This document shows positions 27,960 through 37,000 of a stretch of 64,000 bases of DNA, in pieces; positions within the stretch are counted from its first letter, which is position 1; each line of letters opens with the position of its first letter. A program made the translations under genes and the position numbers. Origin of the DNA: Prado023 sp032123675 (lineage in GTDB: Bacteria > Actinomycetota > Actinomycetes > S36-B12 > CAIYMF01); the NCBI GenBank assembly GCA_032123675.1, contig JAQBEX010000086.1, forward strand, positions 18,226 through 82,225, written 5' to 3'. Under the pieces are notes generated by a model, which was not told where the DNA came from, did not search any database, and saw nothing but the letters and a program-made list of their open reading frames with translations.

Positions 27960-27984
27960 TCGTCGGGTATCGACGTCGGGGACC

Positions 27985-27990
27985 ATCCTA
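27985..27990 (-). promoter_or_regulatory. -10 box for the pyrR operon
   Basis: TAGGAT on the minus strand, about 26 bp before the PyrR element. The -35 region is GC-rich and not recognisable. Confidence 0.45.
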
Positions 27991-28026
27991 GCCACGGCCG
28001 GGCCGCGCCCGACGCAGACCCACGCG

Positions 28027-28515
28027 TCAGTCGATGGTGCGCCGGGCGTCCGGGTTCAGCACGCCCCAGCCCACGAACTGGTCGGCCAGCGCACCGGGCG
28101 CCTCGTCGTAGATCACGGCCAGGGTGCGCAGGTCGTCCTGGCGGATCGACAGGATCCGTCCGTTGTAGTCGCCCCGCTGGGCCTGGATCGCCGCCACGTA
28201 GCGCGCGAGTGGGCCGGCCTTGGCCGAGGGCGCCTGCCCGAGGCGTTCCAGGTCGATCACCAGGCGGGGCGGCGGCTCGCTGATGGCAGCAGATGCCGGC
28301 TCCGGCAGCAGCTCGGCCATCGGCACCCCGTAGAAGTCGGCCAGCTCAGCCAGCCGCTGGACGGTGACGGCGCGGTCACCGCGCTCGTAGGAGCCGACGA
28401 CAACGGCCTTCCAGGTGCCCTGGGACTTGGCTTCCACGCCCTGCAGGGACAGGCCCTGCTGGTTGCGCACGGCCCGAAGCTTTATCCCCAGCGCCCTCGC
28501 GTAGTCGTTCGACAT
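28027..28515 (-). CDS. bldD: Developmental regulator BldD (c-di-GMP-responsive)
   Basis: 162 residues. The N-terminal helix-turn-helix ('SQGTWKAVVVGSYERGDRAV', 'VQRLAELADFYGVPM') is almost identical to Streptomyces BldD. The C-terminal c-di-GMP domain has the signature RGD-x8-RQDD in 'QRGDYNGRILSIRQDD', followed by 'LAVIYDEAPGALADQ'. In Streptomyces the dimer assembled by tetrameric c-di-GMP represses sporulation genes. ATG 28513-28515 has GAGGAG upstream. It is adjacent to pyrR as in Streptomyces. Confidence 0.95.
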   Translation of the reverse strand: MSNDYARALGIKLRAVRNQQGLSLQGVEAKSQGTWKAVVVGSYERGDRAVTVQRLAELADFYGVPMAELLPEPASAAISEPPPRLVIDLERLGQAPSAKAGPLARYVAAIQAQRGDYNGRILSIRQDDLRTLAVIYDEAPGALADQFVGWGVLNPDARRTID

Positions 28516-28539
28516 TGCCGCTCCTCACGTCGGATCACC

Positions 28540-28569
28540 ACGTTACGGAGAGTGACCGTGCCTCTGCAA
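28540..28569 (-). promoter_or_regulatory. bldD promoter with embedded BldD box
   Basis: TTGCAG (28569-28564), 18-nt spacer, TAACGT (28545-28540). Within the spacer and -10, TCACTCTCCGTAAC (28555-28542) matches the BldD box TNACNC(A/T)GNGTNAN except for one position. This predicts autorepression, as known in Streptomyces. Confidence 0.6.
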
Positions 28570-28581
28570 CCCGGGGAGCAG

Positions 28582-30018
28582 CTATGTGATGGTCCGCTCG
28601 ACCGACCCGGCACCGATGTGGTGCACACGGATGCTGTTGGTGGTCCCGGCCACGCCCGGCGGAACCCCGGCGACCAGGACACACGTCTGCCCCTCATCCG
28701 CGCGGTCCCCGGCCAGGAGTTCGGCATCGATCTGCTCGACCATCTGGTCGGTGTGCGAGGCCGGGGCGACCAGGAACGTCTCCAGCCCCCACACGACCGA
28801 CAACTGGCTGCGCACTGACGCGTTGGGCGTGAACACGAGCATCGGGATCTTCGGGCGCGACGCCGCCATGATCCGTGCGCTCACCCCGGTCTCGGAGAAC
28901 GCGATCAGGAAGCTGGCCTTGAGGGACTTGGCCACGTCGACCGCCTCCTTGGTGATGGCCTCGCCGACGGTCATCTCCTTCTTCTTGGGCAGCTTGGGCA
29001 TCCGTTCGAGGCCCCGCTCCTCGGTGTAGTCCACGATCCTGGCCATGGTCGACACCACGATGTTCGGGTGCTTGCCCACGCTGGTCTCACCGGAGAGCAT
29101 GACCGCATCAGCGCCATCCAGGATGGCGTTGGCCACATCCGAGGCCTCTGCCCGCGTGGGGCGGGAGTTCTCCATCATCGACTCGAGCATCTGGGTGGCC
29201 ACGATCACCGGCTTGCCGGCCTCGCGGCACATCTGGATGGCCTCCTTCTGCACGATGGGCACCTCCTCGAGCGGAAGCTCCACACCAAGGTCTCCGCGAG
29301 CGACCATGACGCCGTCGAACGCCGCGACGATGCCGCCGAGGTTCTCGACCGCCTGCGGCTTCTCGACCTTGGCCAGCACGGGGATCCGCCGACCCATCTG
29401 GTCCATGATCGCGTGCACGTCGGCGACGTCATCCGCGGATCGCACGAACGACAGGAACACGAAGTCGACCCCGATCCGCAGCGCCCAGCGCAGGTCGTCC
29501 TTGTCCTTCTGCGACAGCGCCGGGACGCTCACGGCAACCCCGGGCAGGTTGATGCCCTTGTTGTTGCTGACCGGCCCACCCTCGATGACGCGGGTCCGCA
29601 CCCGCGGGCCGGCCACCTCGACCACCTCGAGCTTGACCTTGCCATCGTCGACCAGCACGGTGTCGCCGACGTTGCAGTCGCCCGGCAGCCCCTTGTGGGT
29701 CGTGGAGCACTGCGTGACGTCTCCGTCGACGTCCTCGGTGGTGATCGTGAACTCCGCGCCGTCCTCGAGCAGCACGGGGCCGTCGGAGAACCGCCCCAGC
29801 CGGATCTTCGGACCCTGCAGGTCGGCGACGATGCCGACGCCAGCCCCCAACTCGTTGGATGCCCGGCGCACGTTGGCGTAGGACTCCGCATGAACGGAGT
29901 GCTCGCCGTGGGACATGTTCAGGCGGGCGACGTTCATCCCCGCCTGGATCAACGCCTTGATCTGCTCGTAGGAGGAGGTGGCTGGACCCAGGGTGCACAC
30001 AATCTTGGCTCGACGCAT
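28582..30018 (-). CDS. pyk: Pyruvate kinase
   Basis: 478 residues. Converts phosphoenolpyruvate and ADP to pyruvate and ATP. Seen: 'KIVCTLGPATSSYEQI', 'MNVARLNMSHG', the catalytic Lys segment 'VLAKVEKPQAVENL', and 'GVMVARGDLGVELPLEEVP'. The residue that is Glu in K+-dependent enzymes is Lys here ('DLQGPKIRLG'), indicating a K+-independent enzyme by the published rule. The ATG at 30018 is preceded by TAGTCT and a 7-nt spacer, i.e. a leaderless mRNA. Confidence 0.96.
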   Translation of the reverse strand: MRRAKIVCTLGPATSSYEQIKALIQAGMNVARLNMSHGEHSVHAESYANVRRASNELGAGVGIVADLQGPKIRLGRFSDGPVLLEDGAEFTITTEDVDGDVTQCSTTHKGLPGDCNVGDTVLVDDGKVKLEVVEVAGPRVRTRVIEGGPVSNNKGINLPGVAVSVPALSQKDKDDLRWALRIGVDFVFLSFVRSADDVADVHAIMDQMGRRIPVLAKVEKPQAVENLGGIVAAFDGVMVARGDLGVELPLEEVPIVQKEAIQMCREAGKPVIVATQMLESMMENSRPTRAEASDVANAILDGADAVMLSGETSVGKHPNIVVSTMARIVDYTEERGLERMPKLPKKKEMTVGEAITKEAVDVAKSLKASFLIAFSETGVSARIMAASRPKIPMLVFTPNASVRSQLSVVWGLETFLVAPASHTDQMVEQIDAELLAGDRADEGQTCVLVAGVPPGVAGTTNSIRVHHIGAGSVERTIT

Positions 30019-30025
30019 GAGCGCC

Positions 30026-30031
30026 AGACTA
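30026..30031 (-). promoter_or_regulatory. -10 box of leaderless pyk transcript
   Basis: TAGTCT on the minus strand, 7-nt spacer, ATG 30018. No Shine-Dalgarno. Confidence 0.6.
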
Positions 30032-30120
30032 GCCAGCCCGGCCCGGGGCTGCTGGCTGAGCGGCCCCTGCTCGGCAAGGACCCGCCGAACACGTCATGGG
30101 CGCGGGCAGGTCGGTCCGGA

Positions 30121-31209
30121 TCAGCGCTCGCCCAGCATCCGCCCGACGTCCGAGGACCGGCCCGCCGCGCGCGCCCGCAGCACCCGGCGCGGAGTGCTGG
30201 TCAGCGCGTTGAGCAGCAGCAGGTAGGCCGTGACCAGGAGGTAGCCCACAACCTCGGGGGCCGCGACCAGGGCGGGCATCACACCCGCTCGGACGATAGC
30301 CCAGGACCCCACGATCCCGGCTGCGACCGGCCAGATCCACGAGCGGGCGCGAACCCGTTGCGGCAGTCCGCGCAGCGCCCGACGTTGCCCGGCGGTCAGG
30401 GCACGCCACCACCGCATGCTCGCCACCGGCAGCAGGAGCAGCGCCACAACCGCCAGGATCCGGGCGATCAGGTCGAGCCCAGCCGCGGCTGCCACGAGCG
30501 CCGGGATGGGGGCGAGCAGCATCCAGCGACCCGTCCGCCGAGCGATCAGGACGACCAGGGCGTCGAGGTTGTGTCGCGCGCTCGCGCCCTGCGGGTTCAC
30601 GGCCAGCGCAGCGGCGAGGTGACGGGCAGCCTCGGCTGGAGATCCACCCTGCATCTCGAGGACGGCGAGGTTGTTCAGGGCCGCCGTGTTGCCGGGATCA
30701 CGTTGCAGGGCCTCGAGGTAGGACACCCGGGCGCCGGCGACGTCGCCCTCGGCTGCCAGGGCCACGCCGATCTGCAACTGGGCATCGATGCTGTTCGGCT
30801 CCAGCGCAACCGCCTCGCGTGCGGCCGCCAGCTGATGAGCCAGCGCCTGCGGGCGTGCCGACTCGGCCCACGCCCGGGACAGCGCCAGGTGGTTCGCGGC
30901 GTTCCCGGGGTCGACCTCCACCGCCCGCACAGCCAGGCCGATCGCCTCATCGACCCACCCGACGTCGAGCAGGACCAGGGTGGCCAGCCGAAGGGCGTAT
31001 GGATCCTGCGGGCTGATCGCCAGCATCCGCTGAGATGCGTTCAGCGCCTCCTGGCGCGAGCCCTGGGCACGCAACGTCCGCACGAGCAGGCCAAGGAGCC
31101 GGGGGTCATCGGGGCTGGCTGCCAGTGCCGCACCGAGGGCAGCCTGGGCCGCATCCCATCGCTGGGCGGCGACCAGCGCCTCGGGCAGCGAATAGGGATC
31201 GGCGCTCAC
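30121..31209 (-). CDS. TPR-repeat membrane protein
   Basis: 362 residues from GTG 31207-31209 (GTGA overlap with the ATPase gene). The N-terminal ~230 residues are tandem tetratricopeptide repeats; repeat ends such as 'AVEVDPGNAANHLAL', 'AVALEPNSIDAQLQI' and 'ALQRDPGNTAALNNLAVLEM' are clear. The C-terminal part has about three or four membrane spans (~250-350, e.g. 'LLAPIPALVAAAAGLDL' and 'VVGYLLVTAYLLLLNAL'). The repeats probably face the cytoplasm and act as a docking platform. Its partner is the AAA+ ATPase just upstream. Function unknown. Confidence 0.8.
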   Translation of the reverse strand: MSADPYSLPEALVAAQRWDAAQAALGAALAASPDDPRLLGLLVRTLRAQGSRQEALNASQRMLAISPQDPYALRLATLVLLDVGWVDEAIGLAVRAVEVDPGNAANHLALSRAWAESARPQALAHQLAAAREAVALEPNSIDAQLQIGVALAAEGDVAGARVSYLEALQRDPGNTAALNNLAVLEMQGGSPAEAARHLAAALAVNPQGASARHNLDALVVLIARRTGRWMLLAPIPALVAAAAGLDLIARILAVVALLLLPVASMRWWRALTAGQRRALRGLPQRVRARSWIWPVAAGIVGSWAIVRAGVMPALVAAPEVVGYLLVTAYLLLLNALTSTPRRVLRARAAGRSSDVGRMLGER

Positions 31210-32435
31210 AGAAGCCGGTGGGCCTTCATGTAGGCGCCAAGTGCCGCGTACTCCCCTGCCTGGTCGGCGAACAGGACCACGTTGCGCGCGGAGCCGAACC
31301 ACCGGCCGGTCGACGGGGTGATGGCCGTGATGGCCGACTCGAGATCGTCGTCACTGATTGCCCGATCGGAGGCGCCGGTACGGGCTGCATCCACAAGGGC
31401 GGACTGGGCAGCCGTGCGACAGACGTGGGCCAGGTCCGCGCCGGAGAACCCCTCGGTCCTGGCCGCCAGCCGTGCTGCGTCCACCGACGCAGTGACGGGC
31501 AGCCCCGTGAGATGGGTGGCCAGGATCTCCACCCGGGCAGCGGCATCCGGGGGCTCGACGAAGACCGCCCGGTCGAAGCGTCCCGGGCGACGCAGCGCCC
31601 CGTCGACGTCCCAGGGGGCGTTCGTGGCGCCGAGCACGAAGACTCCCTCGTTCTGGCTGGCGACCCCGTCGAGCTCGGCGAGCAGCTGGTTGATCACGCC
31701 ACGCAGCGCTGAGGCCGAGCGACCCAGGCCCGACCGCGACCGGCCGAGGGCATCGATCTCGTCGAAGAACAGCACGCATGGCGCCTGGGCGCGGGCGTAG
31801 GCGAACAATCCGGCGATGTTGCTCTCACTCTCGCCCATCCAGCGGCTCAGGACATCTGCGAGCCCCACGGCGATGAAGCGTGCGCCGAGCTCTCCGGCGA
31901 CGGCTCGCGCCAGGTACGTCTTGCCGCACCCAGGAGGCCCGTAGAGGAGCAGGCCCCCTCGTAGACTGGCGCCGTACTTCTCGCGCAGCTCGGGGTTGCG
32001 CAACGGGGTCAGGAAGGCTCCCTCGATGTGCGCCTTGACCTCGGCGAGCCCGCCGACGTCGGACAGCCGCAGTGTCGTCTCCACCGGTTCGTGGGCCAGC
32101 CCTCCGGTGAGGTCGTCCTCGGCGGCACCCCAGTCGAACCCGGGCTCAGCGGGACGCGGACCCAGGGACGCCGGATGCGTCGGCGGGACGGCGGATGCAT
32201 CGCCGGGCCCCTGTGGATCCGGACCACCTGCCTGGGCGGCCATCGCCACGCGCATGAGGTCCTGCAGGTCAGCGTTGCCGGGATCAGCGGCAAGCAGCTG
32301 GCCCAGGTGACCCACCGCCTCCTGCCCGAGCCCAGCCTCAACCAGCAGTTCGGCCAGATGCGCGCGCAGGATCGCGTCCTCAGGCTCCCGGGTCACAGCC
32401 CGGCGCAGGCTGTCCAGAAGCCGGCCGCGGTCCAC
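31206..32435 (-). CDS. CDC48-like AAA+ ATPase with N-terminal TPR
   Basis: 409 residues from GTG 32433-32435. Residues ~1-65 form helical TPR-like hairpins, followed by a Pro/Gly linker. The AAA+ domain has Walker A 'GPPGCGKTYLARAVA', Walker B 'VLFFDEIDALG', and the second region of homology 'LRRPGRFDRAVFV' with arginine fingers, so it looks active and hexameric. It resembles the FtsH/CDC48/SpoVK group but has no protease domain. Its stop overlaps the TPR membrane protein start, suggesting a membrane-tethered unfoldase or remodelling machine. This is an inference; substrates are unknown. Leaderless start (TAGCCT, 6 nt, GTG). Confidence 0.85.
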   Translation of the reverse strand: MDRGRLLDSLRRAVTREPEDAILRAHLAELLVEAGLGQEAVGHLGQLLAADPGNADLQDLMRVAMAAQAGGPDPQGPGDASAVPPTHPASLGPRPAEPGFDWGAAEDDLTGGLAHEPVETTLRLSDVGGLAEVKAHIEGAFLTPLRNPELREKYGASLRGGLLLYGPPGCGKTYLARAVAGELGARFIAVGLADVLSRWMGESESNIAGLFAYARAQAPCVLFFDEIDALGRSRSGLGRSASALRGVINQLLAELDGVASQNEGVFVLGATNAPWDVDGALRRPGRFDRAVFVEPPDAAARVEILATHLTGLPVTASVDAARLAARTEGFSGADLAHVCRTAAQSALVDAARTGASDRAISDDDLESAITAITPSTGRWFGSARNVVLFADQAGEYAALGAYMKAHRLL

Positions 32436-32441
32436 ATCCCG

Positions 32442-32447
32442 AGGCTA
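32442..32447 (-). promoter_or_regulatory. -10 box of leaderless AAA+ ATPase transcript
   Basis: TAGCCT on the minus strand, 6-nt spacer, GTG 32435. Confidence 0.6.
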
Positions 32448-32485
32448 CCGGCTGGACTCCGCGCGGTCGCCACGGTTGGCCGTCA

Positions 32486-32520
32486 AGGCCCCAGTATCTG
32501 GCCAGGGAGAGCCGGGGCCT
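32486..32520 (-). terminator. Inverted repeat downstream of gltD
   Basis: AGGCCCC (32486-32492) and GGGGCCT (32514-32520) are exact complements with a 21-nt loop, 30 nt past the gltD stop. It could end the gltBD transcript; the long loop and missing U-tract make it weak. Confidence 0.35.
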
Positions 32521-32549
32521 ATCCCCCGGGACGAGGAACGGTGACCGGC

Positions 32550-34004
32550 TCAGACCATCATCGGTCGCGCAGTCGGCGGGATCGGCGCGGGCAGGGTCGT
32601 GGACCCGGTGAGGTGGGCGTCCACGGCTGCCGCCGCGGCGCGTCCCTCAGCGATCGCCCACACGATCAGGGACTGGCCACGCCCGGCGTCGCCGGCCACG
32701 TAAACGCCGGGCACCGACGAGGCGTAGTGGTCATCTCGGCGGATGTTGCCCCGCTCGTCGAGCTCGACCCCGAGCTGCCCGACCAGCGGACCCTGCTCCG
32801 GGCCGGTGAAGCCCATCGCGAGGAAGACCAGGTCGGCGACCAGCTCGCGCTCGGTCCCCGGAATCTCGACGAACCGGCCCTCGACCATCTCGACGTCCAC
32901 GATCTGCAAGGCCCGCAGGTTGCCCTCGGGATCGGCACGGAACTCCTTCGTGCTCACGGCATAGATGCGCTCGCCGCCCTCCTCATGGGCCGAGGTCACG
33001 CGGTAGAGCATCGGATAGGTCGGCCAGGGGGCGCTGCCGGGCCGGGTCTGCGGCGGCGTGGGCATGATCTCCAGCTGGGTGACACTGGCCGCACCCTGCC
33101 GGTGCGCAGTCCCCAGGCAGTCGGCGCCGGTGTCGCCGCCGCCGATGATGACCACGTGCTTGCCCTCGGCGCTGATCGGCGTCTGGTCCAGCTCGCCCGC
33201 GCAGACCCGGTTTGCCAGCGGGAGGTACTCCATCGCCTGGTGGACCCCGGGCAGGTCCGCACCCGGCACCGGCAGCCCGCGAGCGGTGGTGGCCCCGATC
33301 GCCAGCAGGATCACGTCGTGGCGATGCCGGAGCCGCGCGGCGGTGATGTCCACGCCCACCTCGACACCGGTGCGGAAGGCGACCCCCTCGGCCTCCATCT
33401 GCGCCAACCGGCGATCGAGGTGGCGCTTCTCCATCTTGAACTCGGGGATGCCGTAGCGGAGCAGCCCGCCGATCTGCGGGGCGCGCTCGTAGACCGAGAC
33501 GGTATGGCCCACCCGGGCCAGCTGCTGGGCGGCGGCCAGGCCGGCGGGACCCGATCCGATCACCGCGACCCGCAGGCCGGACAGGCGCTCGGGGGCTGCC
33601 GGGACGACCCACCCGGCCTCCCAGGCACGATCGATGATCGAGACCTCGACCTGCTTGATCGTCACCGGGTCGGCGTTGATCCCCAGGACGCAGGCTGCCT
33701 CGCATGGCGCGGGACACAGCCGACCGGTGAACTCCGGGAAGTTGTTGGTGGCATGAAGCCGCTCCGAGGCCTCGCGCCAGTCGTCGCGCCAGACCAGGTC
33801 GTTCCACTCGGGGATGAGGTTGCCCAGCGGGCATCCCTGATGGCAGAACGGGATGCCGCAGTCCATGCATCGGCCGGCCTGCTTCTCAAGGGCCTGCGGG
33901 CCGAACGGCTCGTAGACCTCATTCCAGTCATGGATGCGCACGTCCACCGGCCGCCGGCTGGGCAGCTCGCGACTGGTGGTCAGGAAACCCTTGGGATCAG
34001 CCAC
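32550..34004 (-). CDS. gltD: Glutamate synthase small subunit
   Basis: 484 residues from GTG 34002-34004, with GGAGGAG 7 nt upstream inside the gltB end. It carries NADPH-derived electrons to GltB. N-terminal Cys-rich [4Fe-4S] motifs are 'RCMDCGIPFCHQGCPLGN' and 'RLCPAPCEAACVLG'. The FAD site is 'VAVIGSGPAGLAAAQQLA' and the NADPH site 'VVIIGGGDTGADCLG'. The ORF overlaps gltB by 8 nt. Confidence 0.97.
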   Translation of the reverse strand: MADPKGFLTTSRELPSRRPVDVRIHDWNEVYEPFGPQALEKQAGRCMDCGIPFCHQGCPLGNLIPEWNDLVWRDDWREASERLHATNNFPEFTGRLCPAPCEAACVLGINADPVTIKQVEVSIIDRAWEAGWVVPAAPERLSGLRVAVIGSGPAGLAAAQQLARVGHTVSVYERAPQIGGLLRYGIPEFKMEKRHLDRRLAQMEAEGVAFRTGVEVGVDITAARLRHRHDVILLAIGATTARGLPVPGADLPGVHQAMEYLPLANRVCAGELDQTPISAEGKHVVIIGGGDTGADCLGTAHRQGAASVTQLEIMPTPPQTRPGSAPWPTYPMLYRVTSAHEEGGERIYAVSTKEFRADPEGNLRALQIVDVEMVEGRFVEIPGTERELVADLVFLAMGFTGPEQGPLVGQLGVELDERGNIRRDDHYASSVPGVYVAGDAGRGQSLIVWAIAEGRAAAAAVDAHLTGSTTLPAPIPPTARPMMV

Positions 34005-37000
34005 GGCTCATCTCCTCCATCACTGCTTCGATCGGATCCCGGCCCTCGGCGCGGGCCTTGTCCTGGATGTCCAGGATCCTCCGGTAGTCGGAGGGCATGA
34101 TCTTGGCGAACCTCGCCAGGCCCGCGGATCCCTGGTCCAGCAGGTCCTGGGCGAGCGTCGAACCGGTCTCCTCGACGTGCCTGCGCAAGATGCTGGTCAG
34201 CCAGTCCTGGTCGTCCGGCCCGAGCGGCTCGATGGCCACCATGTCCATGTTGACCCGCTGCGGGGCGATGTCGAGCACGAACGCGATGCCACCGGACATG
34301 CCGGCCGCGAAGTTGCGGCCCGTGCGACCCAGGACGACCACGCGCCCCCCGGTCATGTACTCGCAGCCGTGGTCGCCCACGCCCTCGACAACCATCGTCG
34401 CGCCGGAGTTGCGCACGGCGAACCGCTCGCCGACGCAACCGCGCAGGAACATCTCGCCGGAGGTTGCTCCGTACCCGATGACGTTGCCCGCGATGATCTG
34501 CTCCTCGGCTGAGAACGGGGCGGTGACATCGGGACGAACGACGATCCGGCCGCCGGACAGGCCCTTGCCCACGTAGTCGTTGGCATCGCCTTCGAGACGC
34601 AGGGTGATCCCCGAGGGCAGGAATGCGCCGAAGGACTGGCCCGCAGACCCGACCAGCACCAGGTCGATCGTCCCGTCGGGCAGCCCGGCCCCGCCATGCC
34701 GGCGGGTCACCTCGGCGCCCAGCATGGTGCCGACCGTGCGGTTGACGTTGCGGATGGCCACCTGGCCGCGGATCGGCTCGCCGGACTCCAGCGCCGGGCC
34801 ACACATCGCGATCAACTCATTGTCCAGCGCCTTCTCGAGGCCGTGGTCCTGGGTGCTGGTCTGGTGCAGGGCCGCGCCCTCGGCGAAGGCCGGGGGCTCG
34901 AGGATCGGAGCCAGATTGAGCCCGGAGGCCTTCCAGTGATCGACCGCAGCACGGGCGTCGAGCATCTCCACGTGTCCGATCGCCTCGTCGAGGCTCCGGA
35001 AGCCCAACTCGGCCAGGTACTCCCGCACCTCCGCGGCGATGAACTCGAAGAAGTTGACCACGAACTCCGGCTTGCCGGTGAACCGGGCTCGCAGTTCGGG
35101 GTTCTGCGTGGCCACACCCACCGGGCACGTGTCCAGATGGCAGACCCGCATCATCACGCAGCCCATCACGACCAGGGGGGCGGAGGCGAAGCCGTACTCC
35201 TCAGCGCCGAGGAGGGCCGCGATCACGACATCGCGACCGGTCTTGAGCTGGCCGTCGGTCTGCAGCACGACCCGGTCGCGAAGGCGGTTGAGCAGCAGGG
35301 TCTGCTGGGTCTCGGCCAGGCCGAGCTCCCAGGGACCGCCGGCATGCTTGAGCGAGGTCAGTGGTGAGGCCCCGGTGCCACCATCGTGACCGGAGATGAG
35401 GATCACATCGGCATGTGCCTTGGCCACGCCAGCAGCAACCGTGCCCACGCCGACCTCGGCGACGAGCTTGACGTGGATCCGCGCGGCATCGTTGGCGTTC
35501 TTCAGGTCGTGGATGAGCTGTGCGAGGTCCTCGATCGAGTAGATGTCGTGGTGCGGCGGCGGGCTGATCAGGCCAACACCCGGGGTGGAGTGCCGGGTCT
35601 TGGCGATCCACGGGTACACCTTGTGACCCGGCAGCTGGCCGCCCTCACCTGGCTTGGCACCCTGGGCCATCTTGATCTGGATGTCGTCGGCGTTGACCAG
35701 GTACTCGCTGGTGACTCCGAAGCGACCCGAGGCGACCTGCTTGATCGCCGAACGCTTCGAGTCACCGTTGGCCATCGTGATGAAGCGTTCCGGGTCCTCG
35801 CCGCCCTCACCCGTGTTGGACTTGCCACCCAGGCGGTTCATCGCGATCGCCAGGCTCTCGTGGGCCTCGCCGCTGATGGACCCATAACTCATGGCCCCGG
35901 TGGAGAACCGCCTCACGATCTCGCTGATCGGCTCCACCTCCTCGAGCGGGATCGGCTCGCGCACCCCCTCGGCGAAGCGGAAGAGCCCGCGCAGGGTCAT
36001 CAGCCGCTCGGCCTGGTCGTCGACGCGTGCCGTGTACTGCCTGAAGATGTCCATCCGGCCGCTGCGGGCCGAGTGCTGCAACCGGAAGACCGTGTCCGGG
36101 TCGAACAGGTGCGGCTCGCCCTCGCGTCGCCATTGGTACTCCCCGCCGATCGGCAGGGTGCGGTGTGAGGGGGCGATCCCGTTGGCCGGGTAGGCGTGGG
36201 CGTGGCGCAGCGCCACCTCCTCGGCGATGGTCGCCAGCCCCACGCCGCCGAGGCGGGACGTGGTCCCGGTGAAGTACTGGTCGACCAGCGGCTGGCTCAG
36301 GCCGATCGCCTCGAAGATCTGGGCGCCGCGGTAGGAGGCCACGGTGGAGACCCCCATCTTGCTCATCACCTTCAGCACGCCCTTGCCCAGGGCCTTGACG
36401 AGGTTGCGAACAGCCTTGTCCGGGGTGACCCCCGTGATGACTCGGCGCCTGGCAAGGTCCTCAACCGACTCCATCGCGAGGTACGGGTTGACTGCGGCAG
36501 CGCCATAGCCGATCAGCAGTGCCACGTGGTGCACCTCACGCACATCGCCGGCCTCGACCAGCAGGGTCACCTGGGTGCGGGTCCGGCGTCGGACCAGGTG
36601 GTGGTGCACCGCCGAGCACAGCAGCAGCGAGGGGATCGGGGCCAGGTCTGGATCCGAGTCGCGGTCGGAGAGGATGATGAACTTCTTGCCCCCGGAGAGG
36701 TGCCGGTCCACCTCGGAGCAGATCTCCCCGAGGCGCTTGCTCAGGCCGGGCCCACCGTCGGCGACCCGGTACAGGCCCCTGACCCGCACCCCGGAGAACC
36801 CGGGTGCATCGCCGTCGGCATTGATCTGGCCGAGCTTGGCCAACTCGTCGTTGTCGATGACGGGGAACGGCAGCAGGACCTGCCGGCAGTGCCCGGCGTT
36901 CGAGTCCAGCAGGTTGCCCTCCGGGCCGATGTGACTCCCCAGGGACGTCACGATCTCCTCGCGGATCGCATCAAGCGGCGGGTTGGTCACCTGGGCGAAG

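Noticed and set aside
28027..28515. bldD as a sign of an antibiotic or sporulation gene cluster.
   Set aside because: bldD beside pyrR is the ordinary ancestral location in actinobacteria; the neighbours are all primary metabolism.
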